From contig PAIY01000117.1 in the NCBI GenBank assembly GCA_002704825.1, positions 1 to 59,214 of the forward strand: DNA of 59,214 nucleotides, read 5' to 3'. The notes beneath the pieces are model-generated. The model was not told the DNA's origin. It was given only the letters and a program-made list of their open reading frames with translations, and did no database searches. A program made the translations under genes and the position numbers. This document shows, piece after piece, positions 8,035-16,406 of the stretch (position 1 is the stretch's first letter; each line of letters starts with the position of its first letter). The DNA is from Phycisphaeraceae bacterium. GTDB taxonomy: Bacteria > Planctomycetota > Phycisphaerae > Phycisphaerales > Phycisphaeraceae.

Positions 8035-9807
8035 ATGGCTACCAAATGGTCCAACACACTCATCCCCACCGCCCGTCAAGCTCCGGCAGATGCGGTGGTT
8101 CCGTCGCATCAACTGATGATCCGGGCTGGCTTGATTCACAAGCTCGGTTCGGGGGTGTACACCTATTTGCCGCTGGGTCTGCGTGCGTTGCAAAAGGCGA
8201 TGCAGATCGTCCGTGAAGAAATGGATAAAGCTGGCGGCGTGGAAGTGCTCATGCCCACCTTGCAGCCCATCGAACTCTGGGAACAGACTCAACGTCGCGA
8301 AGCCTATGGCGATAACCTCTTCGTCGTCAAAGACCGTCACGGGCGTCAGCAGGCACTGGGTCCGACCCACGAGGAAATCATCACCGATCTTTGTGGTGCG
8401 TTCATTGAGTCCTACCGTGATCTGCCCAAGACGCTGTACCAAATACAGACCAAGTTTCGCGATGAGTTCCGCCCGCGCTTTGGCGTGCTGCGTTCGCGTG
8501 AGTTTCAGATGAAGGATGCGTATTCCTTCCACCTGAACCTCGAAGGCCAAGGCTCTCTCTCGGAGACCTACGACAAGCAGTACGCTGCCTACTGTCGGAT
8601 CTTCGAACGCTGTGGCGTGCCTTACGAAGTAGTCGAAGCTGAAGCGGGTCCCATCGGTGGCAACGCTTCACATGAATTCATGGTGCCCTCACCCACCGGT
8701 GAAGACTTCATTCTCAAGAGTGACAAAGGCAACTATGCTGCCAACGTCGAAAAATGCGAAATCGGCGAACGTGCCAGCGAATTGGCTGGTGACCCCACCG
8801 GTGATCTGGAAGCGATCAACACGCCCGATTGCCCGGGCATTGAAGACGTCTGCACGTTTTTCAAGAAGCAGCTTAAGACCAAGCTCAAAACACAGAACAT
8901 GCTCAAGACCCTCGTCTGCAAGTCCGGCGACACATGGATCATCGGCGTGATCCGTGGCGATCATGAACTCAACGAAGCCAAACTCCGCAAGGCAGCGGGC
9001 GTCAGTGATCTGGAAATGGCGGACGAAAAGGAAGCCCGCAATGCAGGCTTTGCGATTGGTTTCGTCGGCCCGCAGGTGGCTGTTGGTCGTAACGATGTCA
9101 AACTCTTTGTTGATCCCGATGCAGCCCAAGGTGGTTTCTGGGTGACCGGTGCCAACGAAGTGGATCACCACGTCAAGCATTTTAACTGGAAGCGTGATGT
9201 GACCGACGCGGGCGCGGATGTGAGCGTTGCGGATATCCGTAACGCAGTCGACGGTGACCCATCACCCAAGAACGACGGTGGTGTGTTGCAGATGACCAAG
9301 GGCATCGAGATCGGCCACGTCTTCAAACTCGGTGACAAGTACACCAAGGCTTTGAAAATCGAAGTGGTCAACGAAGCCAACGAACGTGTGAATCCCATCA
9401 TGGGCTGTTATGGCATTGGTGTGAACCGCATCCTTGCTTCAGCGATCGAACGTGAGGGTGGTAATGACGAGAACGGCATTATCTGGCCCGCCAGCATCGC
9501 GCCGTATCAAGTCCTCATCACCCCGATCAAGTATGCTGGTCAGGCAGCGGAAGTTGCAGACAAGCTTGCCGTCGAACTCGAAGCCAAGGGCATTGATGTG
9601 CTCATTGATGACCGCGACGAACGCCCTGGTGTGAAGTTCAAAGATGCTGACCTCATCGGCATTCCCTATCGCATCACACTCGGTGACAAAGCCCTGGCTG
9701 AAGCATCCGTCGAACTCAAAGCACGCGACGGTTCCAATGGCCCCAAGGGTGAACTGGTCAAGATGGATGCAGTAGTTGATCAGTTGGTGGCTGCACTAAA
9801 GTCCTGA
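8035..9807 (+). CDS. proS: Prolyl-tRNA synthetase
   Basis: ProS charges tRNA-Pro with proline. The 590-residue protein is of the bacterial type with an editing (INS) insertion between motifs 2 and 3. Class II motif 2 is in TKFRDEFRPRFG (139-150) followed by REFQMKDAYSF. Motif 3 lies in GCYGIGVNR (457-465). The C-terminal anticodon-binding domain contains DVLIDDRDERPG. The frame is open upstream to 7933, but ATG 8035 is preferred: AAAGGTGA (8022-8029) is a good ribosome site, and the first residues after it (MATKWSNTLIPT) match where family members begin. It is a complete, housekeeping-type gene with normal length. Confidence 0.96.
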   Translation: MATKWSNTLIPTARQAPADAVVPSHQLMIRAGLIHKLGSGVYTYLPLGLRALQKAMQIVREEMDKAGGVEVLMPTLQPIELWEQTQRREAYGDNLFVVKDRHGRQQALGPTHEEIITDLCGAFIESYRDLPKTLYQIQTKFRDEFRPRFGVLRSREFQMKDAYSFHLNLEGQGSLSETYDKQYAAYCRIFERCGVPYEVVEAEAGPIGGNASHEFMVPSPTGEDFILKSDKGNYAANVEKCEIGERASELAGDPTGDLEAINTPDCPGIEDVCTFFKKQLKTKLKTQNMLKTLVCKSGDTWIIGVIRGDHELNEAKLRKAAGVSDLEMADEKEARNAGFAIGFVGPQVAVGRNDVKLFVDPDAAQGGFWVTGANEVDHHVKHFNWKRDVTDAGADVSVADIRNAVDGDPSPKNDGGVLQMTKGIEIGHVFKLGDKYTKALKIEVVNEANERVNPIMGCYGIGVNRILASAIEREGGNDENGIIWPASIAPYQVLITPIKYAGQAAEVADKLAVELEAKGIDVLIDDRDERPGVKFKDADLIGIPYRITLGDKALAEASVELKARDGSNGPKGELVKMDAVVDQLVAALKS

Positions 9808-9824
9808 TCATTCCAAGCCAACTC

Positions 9825-9840
9825 TGTTATAGAATGCACC
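9825..9840 (+). promoter_or_regulatory. Extended -10 promoter, possible leaderless start
   Basis: TG-N-TATAGA (9825-9833) fits an extended -10 box. Initiation about seven bases downstream would fall at 9840, two bases before the ATG of the YitT-family gene, so the transcript would be almost leaderless. No Shine-Dalgarno sequence precedes that ATG, which is consistent with this reading. Confidence 0.35.
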
Positions 9841-9841
9841 C

Positions 9842-10738
9842 ATGCTTGATAAACATGGGACGCGCGTTTGTATGGACTACGGCATTCTGCTATTGGCAGG
9901 AGCGCTCTATGCCATCGCATTGAAATATTTCGTCTTGCCCACCAAAGTGGTTCTCACAGGTACCGAAGGCATCTCTGCAGCACTGAGTTATTACGTTGAA
10001 AGTGATCTGCTCTTTATCGTGTTGTACATGGGCTTTCAGGTTCTGCTTTTGAGTTTTGCGTTTGTGAAAGTCAGCAAGATTTTTGCAATGCGGTCACTGA
10101 TTGTGGTCATGATGGTGACGTTGATGCTCACGGTGTTACCGCCCCTGGAGTTTGCCAGCCCCGAACCTCAGAACGAACGCATGATCCTGGTGATCTTCGG
10201 CGGACTCCTCGCCGGTTGGGCCAAGGCGATGGCATTTCGTTATCGCGGTTCGACAGGTGATGAAGACGTACTGGGTGCCTATTTTGCAGTGAAATATCTC
10301 AAACCGGTGGGCTCGATTGCGATCATCGCTGCGATTGTCTCAACGGGGTTCGGTTTGATGATGGACCTGATCAAGAACGGCTCGTTTGAGTCGGTCATCA
10401 ACACGCTGATGTACACCTGCATTTATATTTTCATCAGTGCTGAGACGCTCAACAACTTCTACCGTAAATTCAAACTCTGCATTGTCACCGTCATCACACG
10501 CAACGCGGAAGTGGTCGGTAAAGCCATAAAAGCTTCCTCCGAACACCGGACATATAACGTGCAGCAGGGGGTCGGCGGACATACTGGTGATTCATTTAAC
10601 ATGGTGCGCACCATCATCACACATGAAGAACTGCCTGCCATGCTCGAAGCGATTGAGGCTGCAGACAAAGGCTGTTTCTACTATCACTATGACATTGAAG
10701 GCATTTCGCGAAGCTACTACATCCCACCCATCAAGTAA
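9842..10738 (+). CDS. YitT-family membrane protein (DUF161 + DUF2179)
   Basis: This is a 298-residue inner-membrane protein of the YitT family. The N-terminal two thirds contain about five or six hydrophobic segments, beginning at residues 10-32 and including 54-76 and 155-177. The segment GTEGISAAL near residue 40 is a typical family loop. The last 90 residues form a soluble DUF2179 domain with the pattern LCIVTVITRNAEVVGKAI. The family's transported substrate is not established, although some members have been linked to small-molecule transport. It is a single gene between proS and a secreted protein. The start is ATG 9842, next to a possible extended -10 box. Confidence 0.85.
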   Translation: MLDKHGTRVCMDYGILLLAGALYAIALKYFVLPTKVVLTGTEGISAALSYYVESDLLFIVLYMGFQVLLLSFAFVKVSKIFAMRSLIVVMMVTLMLTVLPPLEFASPEPQNERMILVIFGGLLAGWAKAMAFRYRGSTGDEDVLGAYFAVKYLKPVGSIAIIAAIVSTGFGLMMDLIKNGSFESVINTLMYTCIYIFISAETLNNFYRKFKLCIVTVITRNAEVVGKAIKASSEHRTYNVQQGVGGHTGDSFNMVRTIITHEELPAMLEAIEAADKGCFYYHYDIEGISRSYYIPPIK

Positions 10739-10892
10739 TTGAAATGACCATGATGCATGTCGTTTTGGTGATGTGATCATCAGTATGCTTGCTCCGAATA
10801 TTTTGCTCGCTGATAATTTCAACGCACATTGCAGGGGTAATGTGCGTTGGTCCATCATTCACATTTTTACCGTGATAGAAAACGAGAACCTT

Positions 10893-11522
10893 ATGAAACA
10901 TGTCCGCCTTTTGAGCCTGTTTGTTGTCCTTTTGCTGAGCAATCTTGCTTTGGCTGGGAACTATATCCTCGTCATCGATGGCAAGGAATACGAAGTCGAT
11001 CTGGACGAAAAAGCCAGCATCCAATTGCCCGATGGCAAAGCCTTGAACGTCACGCTCAAGAAGAAAGCGGTCGTTACCTACAAGACTGATATGTACTCGT
11101 TTGATCATCCCAACGAAGTCACCCCTTCCCGTCAGCGTCTTGGCCAGGGGGTTCACCAGATGTTGGTGTCCACTGCGCATGGCACAGCCATCATCGTTCA
11201 GGACTACACCGTGATGGATCCTGCTTCGCTGATTAATATGATGCTCAAGGAATTGTCCAAGGAACAAAAACAGTTAGGCTATAAGTTCGATGACACCGAC
11301 TACAGCAACAAGCTTTCTGACGGCACTGAAGTCTCTGGTAAGCAGTCCATTGCCAGCTTTGAAAATGAGCAGATGACCCGTCACGTTGTGACCGCTTCGG
11401 GCGAAGGCAAAGGCATTCTGGTCATTGTCCAGATCGACAAGACCGCACCTGAGGCAGATCGCAAGATGGTCCAGACCTTCTGGGACAGTTTAAAAACCAA
11501 CCTCAAGAAAACGGATGATTGA
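10893..11522 (+). CDS. Secreted protein of unknown function
   Basis: This 209-residue protein has a clear type I signal peptide: basic start, hydrophobic core to residue 21, and cleavage after ALA before GNYIL. The mature part looks like a soluble alpha/beta domain with mixed charge and ends in an amphipathic helix (FWDSLKTNLKK). No catalytic motif is recognised. The frame is open to 10773, but ATG 10893 is chosen because the signal peptide starts there and GAGAA lies upstream. It stands alone between the YitT-family gene and a strong terminator. It is probably periplasmic or surface-exposed. Confidence 0.7.
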   Translation: MKHVRLLSLFVVLLLSNLALAGNYILVIDGKEYEVDLDEKASIQLPDGKALNVTLKKKAVVTYKTDMYSFDHPNEVTPSRQRLGQGVHQMLVSTAHGTAIIVQDYTVMDPASLINMMLKELSKEQKQLGYKFDDTDYSNKLSDGTEVSGKQSIASFENEQMTRHVVTASGEGKGILVIVQIDKTAPEADRKMVQTFWDSLKTNLKKTDD

Positions 11523-11556
11523 TCCATGAATCACGCTTAAAACTCACTACAATGTG

Positions 11557-11594
11557 CTGCGACATGTTCTGATGAATGTGTCGCAGTTTTTTTT
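11557..11594 (+). terminator. Intrinsic terminator after the secreted-protein gene
   Basis: CTGCGACA (11557-11564) pairs perfectly with TGTCGCAG (11579-11586) and is followed by eight Ts. It lies only 27 bases before the trmL start codon, so trmL needs either its own promoter overlapping this structure or read-through. Confidence 0.85.
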
Positions 11595-11621
11595 GCCCAA
11601 TGAAAGTGACGTCGATTCATC

Positions 11622-12077
11622 ATGCTCCACGTGGTTCTCTATCAACCGTTGATCCCGCCGAACACTGGCAACATCGGCCGACTGTGTGTCGGGCTCGATG
11701 CACATCTGCATTTGATCAAACCACTGGGCTTTGAACTCACCGAGCAGGCTTTCCGCCGCGCCGGTCTGGACTATTGGCCGAACCTCACACACACCATCCA
11801 TGAATCCGAAACGGACTTTTTTGAATGGTTAGGAGACCGCCAACCCTGGTTGGTATCCAAGTTCGGCAGGGCGCGATACTTTGAACAGACCTACGCCGAC
11901 GAAGATATTTTCGTCTTCGGGCGCGAGACGACTGGCCTGCCGGAGCATTGGCATCAGCGATTCCCCGACCGACTCATCAGCATCCCCATCCTCGGGCCGA
12001 TTCGCAGTTTTAACTTGGCGAACACCGTCGCCATGGTGCTTGTCGATGCAACCAAACAGATCGGCAAGTTTGATTGA
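11622..12077 (+). CDS. trmL: tRNA (cytidine/uridine-34 2'-O)-methyltransferase TrmL
   Basis: TrmL is a SPOUT (knotted) methyltransferase that methylates the ribose of the wobble nucleotide in certain leucine tRNAs. The 151-residue length is typical of this minimal single-domain enzyme. The three family motifs are present: IPPNTGNIGR (11-20), FGRETTGLP (99-107) and RSFNLANTVA (128-137, where RSLNLSNSVA is commoner). The second and third form the knotted AdoMet site. The start is ATG 11622, just behind a terminator hairpin. The gene appears monocistronic, since a 474-base repeat-containing spacer follows. Confidence 0.93.
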   Translation: MLHVVLYQPLIPPNTGNIGRLCVGLDAHLHLIKPLGFELTEQAFRRAGLDYWPNLTHTIHESETDFFEWLGDRQPWLVSKFGRARYFEQTYADEDIFVFGRETTGLPEHWHQRFPDRLISIPILGPIRSFNLANTVAMVLVDATKQIGKFD

Positions 12078-12150
12078 TCGCCGATTTACTGGCTCTGTTC
12101 ATTCGCTTTGTATGCTTCGATTCGACAAGACAATTTCTCAATTGGGGCAG

Positions 12151-12282
12151 TTAATCTTCATATGCGATGTTCCTGTCATTCCCGCGCAGGCGGGAATCCA
12201 GTGGCATTCTGTGAGCACTTGCAAGTTCCACTGGACTCCCGCCTGCGCGGGAGTGACGGAAGATGGAGATTCATTCTTTGAA
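12151..12282. repeat. MITE-like palindromic element, family A, copy 1
   Basis: GTCATTCCCGCGCAGGCGGG (12175-12194) with ATCCAGTGG is inverted at 12228-12257. Each arm contains its own hairpin, CCCGC-GCAG-GCGGG. Outside the arms, weaker inverted ends resemble TTCAAATCATTAAACTCCA. Other copies are at 20288-20434 and from 59114 to the window end. It lies in the 474-base gap between trmL and the SGNH gene; no gene is seen in the rest of the gap. Confidence 0.8.
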
Positions 12283-12551
12283 CTGCTTTGGCGGCTCTGC
12301 GCCTTGAGCGAAGCGGGCGTGAGGCTTTAACCATGGCTTTCAACGCAAGCTTGCGTAACTATCAACGTTCCTGATAGCAGTGACTTATTTTGCGATTTTC
12401 TTGAGTGTTTATTGTCCTGAAAGTCGAACGCTCATCTATACTCATATCTCGTCGATATTCGGCAGGCATGCAAGGTGTCTGTGACATGTTTTGCCGGGTG
12501 CGCTTTTAATTGACTGATTCGCCATTTTTGATTCCACAGGAGACATGTCCC

Positions 12552-14210
12552 ATGCCCCGATTTGATTTGATTCTCAAAAAGCCAAGCCTGTTGATGCTTG
12601 CATTGATTCTGTTTTGTATGACGGTGTTGCCCAACCTTGCCCATGCACAGACGCCGCTTAAAGACGGTGATCGTGTGGTGATCTACGGGGACAGCATCAC
12701 GCAGCAGCGTCTGTATTCGCGGTACCTGCAGCAGTATGTCAACTGTCGCTACCCGGATAAGAAAATCGTCTTCATCAATGCCGGCTGGAGTGGCGATCGT
12801 GCACCCGGTGGTTTGAGTCGTCTGAAGCGCGACGTGTTGATTCACAAGCCCACCGTGGTGACGCTATTCTTCGGCATGAATGATGGTGGTTACCGCGAAG
12901 TCAACGACGGTATTGTCGCAACCTACCGTAAAGGGATGGAAGGCATCATCAAAGCGCTGCAGGCAGAGAATGTCCGCGTCGTGGTGTACACGCCGGGGTG
13001 TGTGGACTACGACCGCCGCGCCAATCTCAAGGCTGCTGACTACAACAAGAACCTTGAAGCGTTGGGCAATGCGTGCAAAGAACTGGCGACCCAGTACAAC
13101 TGTGACTTCGTGGATGTGTTTCATCCGATGCTCGAATTTATGACCAAGCAGAAAGAGCAGAATCCCAAGTTCACGATGATCCCTGACTCAGTGCACCCGA
13201 GTGCTGAAGGTCACATGGTCATGGCTCGTCACATGCTCACTGCCTTTGCCGAGCCGATGCCCCCGATGGGTGTGGTCGATTTGAAGTCGGGTTCGGCTGA
13301 AGGTCTGAGCATTGCCAGCAACAACGGCGCCCAGGTGGATCTCAAAGGCACGCCCGAGCAGTTCCCGTTCTGGATTCAGGAATCGGTTCTGCCGATCGCC
13401 CAGGCCTGTGGCATGGTGGATTTTGCGACCCCTAAACTCACCGTCAAAGGTCTCGAAGAAGGTGTTTACGATGTAATGGTTGCTGGCAATGTCATCATCG
13501 GTGGCACCAATGCCAAGGCTTTAGCAGAAGGCGTGAGTGTCGCCCTGCCCACCGAGACCGGGCAGATTCTCCATGACCTCATTGCCAACAAGGAAAACAG
13601 CTACTACAACACCTGGCGTAATGTCCGTTTGAAAATTGACGATGCCGACTATCGCGAACAAATCGTCAAGCCTTTGATGGATGTCGATGAAGCTTACCAC
13701 AACGCCATCTGGGCGCTGATCAGCAAGTCCCCCGAAGTGACCATCTCCATCGTCTCTAAACCTGAAGGTTCGAACCTGGCATTGAACTGCAAGTACGAAA
13801 GCTCCGATGCCAACAAGTACAACTGGGGTACCGGTGGCCTCACCGATGGCTCATGGGCTGCAAACTCCAAGACCTGTTTTGCAACCGGTGATGCTCCCAA
13901 GTTCCCCAAGCATGTCACCATCGATCTGAGCAAGATGGCCATCATCAACTCCGTGAAAATCGGCGTGCCCCCGTTCGGCTCAACCAAGACCGTCGTGATC
14001 TCCGTCAGCCAGGATAACGCCGAATTCACCGACGTTGCCAAGACTGAGTTTGAACAGAAAAACGAAATGCAAAAGACCCTTGCCTTCGAGCCCGTCAAAG
14101 CCCAGTATGTTCGTCTGACCTATGTCGACAAGCATGAAGACAAGGTCGGCTATCCCCAGAACTTTGCCTTCACCACCGAATGCGAAGTCTTTGGCAAGGC
14201 TGCCGACTAA
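12552..14210 (+). CDS. Secreted SGNH/GDSL hydrolase with C-terminal discoidin-like domain
   Basis: This 552-residue exported enzyme begins with a signal peptide cleaved after AHA (residue 32). The SGNH catalytic blocks are visible: GDSI with Ser48, Gly78 in NAGWSGD, G-M-N with Asn110, and D-S-V-H with Asp212 and His215. The last 150 residues resemble an F5/8 type C (discoidin-like) carbohydrate-binding domain, with a TGGLTDGSWAA motif and a terminal QYVRLTYV strand. Such enzymes usually deacetylate polysaccharides or hydrolyse esters outside the cytoplasm; substrate unknown. ATG 12552 is chosen because AGGAGA (12538-12543) sits eight bases before it. It is followed directly by a perfect terminator, so it is probably a single-gene transcript. 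Confidence 0.88.
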   Translation: MPRFDLILKKPSLLMLALILFCMTVLPNLAHAQTPLKDGDRVVIYGDSITQQRLYSRYLQQYVNCRYPDKKIVFINAGWSGDRAPGGLSRLKRDVLIHKPTVVTLFFGMNDGGYREVNDGIVATYRKGMEGIIKALQAENVRVVVYTPGCVDYDRRANLKAADYNKNLEALGNACKELATQYNCDFVDVFHPMLEFMTKQKEQNPKFTMIPDSVHPSAEGHMVMARHMLTAFAEPMPPMGVVDLKSGSAEGLSIASNNGAQVDLKGTPEQFPFWIQESVLPIAQACGMVDFATPKLTVKGLEEGVYDVMVAGNVIIGGTNAKALAEGVSVALPTETGQILHDLIANKENSYYNTWRNVRLKIDDADYREQIVKPLMDVDEAYHNAIWALISKSPEVTISIVSKPEGSNLALNCKYESSDANKYNWGTGGLTDGSWAANSKTCFATGDAPKFPKHVTIDLSKMAIINSVKIGVPPFGSTKTVVISVSQDNAEFTDVAKTEFEQKNEMQKTLAFEPVKAQYVRLTYVDKHEDKVGYPQNFAFTTECEVFGKAAD

Positions 14211-14238
14211 ACACATTTGATCCCCCAAACACCAATCA

Positions 14239-14276
14239 ACGCCGTGTCGCTCAATCCAACGCGACACGGCGTTTTT
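14239..14276 (+). terminator. Intrinsic terminator after the SGNH hydrolase gene
   Basis: ACGCCGTGTCGC (14239-14250) and GCGACACGGCGT (14261-14272) form a perfect 12-base stem with a 10-base loop, followed by a T-run to 14276. Confidence 0.9.
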
Positions 14277-14484
14277 CATGCGCGAATTACAACCATCCCA
14301 TGTTCGAATGCACATTAAAGCCCTCGGACTTCAGTCCCACAGACAGGGGGGATACACACCTGTCAAAAAATCTCAATCAACTGTAAAATCAACATTTACA
14401 CACCACCACAAACCATGCATCATTCACAAACCCCGCAAACATCACCCTACAGATAGAACGACTCACCTTTTCTCGGGAGGCCCC

Positions 14485-15288
14485 ATGCACGCTCCATCAC
14501 TTCACCGTTACGCACCAATCACCCTTTGTCTTCTCACGGCCCTCCTCATCACCGGTTGCGCCAGTACCGAGCAGATGCAACAGGTCGAACACCGCGTGGA
14601 CAATCAAAGCTATACCCTCAACCAGGTCCGTGACCGCATGGATGAGTTGGCATCGCTCATGGATTCGCTGACCTCCAAACAAACCAATTTCCAAAGCCAG
14701 CAACAGGCGTCCTTCGACCATTTCACCAATGCCTATTCACCGAAGGTGCGTGCTGAACTCGATGCCAATCTCGCGCAGTCTCAGGCGCATCGTGACAAAG
14801 TGTTGGAACTCAAAAACGCATCACAAGGTGACCGGCTGGTGATCAGTTCACTCCTGCAGACCAGCCGCGAACAGTTAGCCATCATCAAGCAGAACCGCAA
14901 GGAGTCGGACGTGGTGAACGTCGTCAATCAGTTTGAAAAAATGATCGCTGAGTTCAACAAGCTCAATCGTCATTGGGATCAAACCGTCACCGATTTTAAA
15001 ACCGAGTCCGCCAAACACAGCGCAGCCGTGACCAGTAGCACACAAGCTGTCAATGTCGCCTTGGCAGAAGCGACCAACGCGCGGTCCGCTGCTGAGAAAG
15101 CAGAGGTCTACGCCCAGCGTGTTCACAGCTATGACCTGCAGATCATCGAGATGCAACGCAATCTTCAACGCGCTCAACGTGAAGTCGATCGCCTTGAACG
15201 TGAGCTTGATAACGAGAAGCGAAACAATCACCGTCTTGCAAACGACATCCGCCAACTCGAACACCGGATCAATTCGCATAGCCATTAA
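14485..15288 (+). CDS. Coiled-coil lipoprotein of unknown function
   Basis: This 267-residue protein has a type II signal peptide with lipobox I-T-G-C and Cys25 as the lipidated residue. The mature chain is rich in Gln, Glu, Lys, Arg and Ala with heptad-like spacing. A short N-terminal helical section (about 30-70) and a strong C-terminal coiled coil (about 230-265, around REVDRLERELDNEKR) stand out. It is probably an elongated periplasmic or outer-membrane-anchored protein. GGGAGG (14475-14480) precedes ATG 14485; the open frame extending upstream to 14278 overlaps the previous terminator and is not coding. No functional family is recognised. Confidence 0.75.
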   Translation: MHAPSLHRYAPITLCLLTALLITGCASTEQMQQVEHRVDNQSYTLNQVRDRMDELASLMDSLTSKQTNFQSQQQASFDHFTNAYSPKVRAELDANLAQSQAHRDKVLELKNASQGDRLVISSLLQTSREQLAIIKQNRKESDVVNVVNQFEKMIAEFNKLNRHWDQTVTDFKTESAKHSAAVTSSTQAVNVALAEATNARSAAEKAEVYAQRVHSYDLQIIEMQRNLQRAQREVDRLERELDNEKRNNHRLANDIRQLEHRINSHSH

Positions 15289-15290
15289 TG

Positions 15291-15357
15291 CAACCTGACA
15301 AGGTAAGAGGGGGTCAGGTTGTATTGAACCGGGTCAACACGTTTGGCCCGGTTTTTT
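15291..15357 (+). terminator. Tandem hairpins and intrinsic terminator
   Basis: A first stem pairs CAACCTGAC (15291-15299) with GTCAGGTTG (15313-15321). A second pairs AACCGGG (15327-15333) with CCCGGTT (15347-15353) and runs into six Ts (15352-15357). The second hairpin is the likely terminator of the coiled-coil lipoprotein gene. Confidence 0.85.
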
Positions 15358-15504
15358 GCATGGCGTTGATGTCTCACGCAATCCAGCCAAGATGGTCACC
15401 CCACATAGCCGAGTCATCTTGACTCGGTCTCTTTTGTAGGCACGAGAACCCTCGTAATGTAGAATGAACACAACGAATCCATTGCATTCTCCGGAGGAAA
15501 CCCA

Positions 15505-15915
15505 ATGCAACTTGATGATCCCACCGTGATCTACACCGGCCAAAGTAACAGCGAAGCCTGGGCAGCCATGCAACATCTCGATGCCAACGGCATTGATGCC
15601 TACGTCGTGGAGAACAATGCGGCGACCGGTTTCTACTTTTTCGGCGGCTTGGCAGGCATCCATCAACCCCAGGTCTACGTCAGCAAAAAAGACGCCGAGC
15701 AAGCCAACGCATTGCTTAAAGCGTTTGTTGATTTAATGATTCACCGTCAGCAAGACCTGCCCACCCAACTTGAGGCGGTCTGCGAAAAGTGTGGAAAAAC
15801 TACCTTGTTTTCAAGCTCCCTCGATGGCACCGTCCAGGATTGCTCCCACTGCGGCGCGTATGTTGAAGTCGGTGAGTTTGAGGATTTTGAAGCGATGGAT
15901 TTTGAGGGTGAATGA
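15505..15915 (+). CDS. DUF2007 protein with C-terminal zinc ribbon
   Basis: This 136-residue cytoplasmic protein starts with a DUF2007 domain (about 5-75), a small ferredoxin-like fold. It has typical features such as EAWAAMQHLDANGIDAYV and a strand-turn near VYVSKKDAEQA. It ends with a zinc ribbon of two Cys pairs, C93-x2-C96 and C113-x2-C116. DUF2007 proteins are sometimes called putative signal-transducing proteins, but no biochemical role is established. GGAGGA (15493-15498) gives a strong ribosome site for ATG 15505. The next gene begins 21 bases downstream on the same strand but differs sharply in base composition. Confidence 0.85.
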   Translation: MQLDDPTVIYTGQSNSEAWAAMQHLDANGIDAYVVENNAATGFYFFGGLAGIHQPQVYVSKKDAEQANALLKAFVDLMIHRQQDLPTQLEAVCEKCGKTTLFSSSLDGTVQDCSHCGAYVEVGEFEDFEAMDFEGE

Positions 15916-15936
15916 ATCAATCTTTGAAAAATATGT

Positions 15937-16317
15937 ATGCTCCAAACAATGAAAAATGAAACATACATGGTGAATGGCATCGAAAAAGAAATCTTGCCCA
16001 ATTATGCACACTTGCAGAAGTGGAACACAATGGGGTTTGTAGCGATGTTTTCTCTGTTGATCGTGTTTGGAGCAGTTGTTATATGCTATCACTCACAGGC
16101 GATCGATTTGCTTTGGTGGATACTTCCAATCCCTATTGCACTGATGTGTTTGAGCTTTTTATGGATGACCCGATTGTTGTATCACGTCAAATGTGTCAAC
16201 TGTGGGAGGGTGACGGAAAATGTCGTGAGAAATAAACGAAATCAAACGCTGTTGTTTTATTGTAAAAATTGCGACACGTTAAATGATGCTTTGATATCGA
16301 GAAAAGCTGATGATTGA
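15937..16317 (+). CDS. Small membrane protein with Cys4 zinc-ribbon-like motif
   Basis: This 126-residue protein is not recognised. It has two probable membrane helices (about 32-50 and 58-80). A short cytoplasmic-looking tail follows with two CxxC pairs, C86-x2-C89 and C109-x2-C112, spaced like a zinc ribbon. The start may be ATG 15937 or ATG 15949; neither has a good ribosome site. The gene is clearly more AT-rich than its neighbours and uses many AAA, AAT and TTG codons. It may have been acquired separately, or be under weak selection. It converges with the gene at 16407-16907. Confidence 0.55.
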   Translation: MLQTMKNETYMVNGIEKEILPNYAHLQKWNTMGFVAMFSLLIVFGAVVICYHSQAIDLLWWILPIPIALMCLSFLWMTRLLYHVKCVNCGRVTENVVRNKRNQTLLFYCKNCDTLNDALISRKADD

Positions 16318-16406
16318 AATCGGCTTATTAGGTTATAGCATTACCGCATTGCCATGGTATACACAATCCAGCAATGAGTAATATGGTTTCTGGAATCTTT
16401 TTGGTT

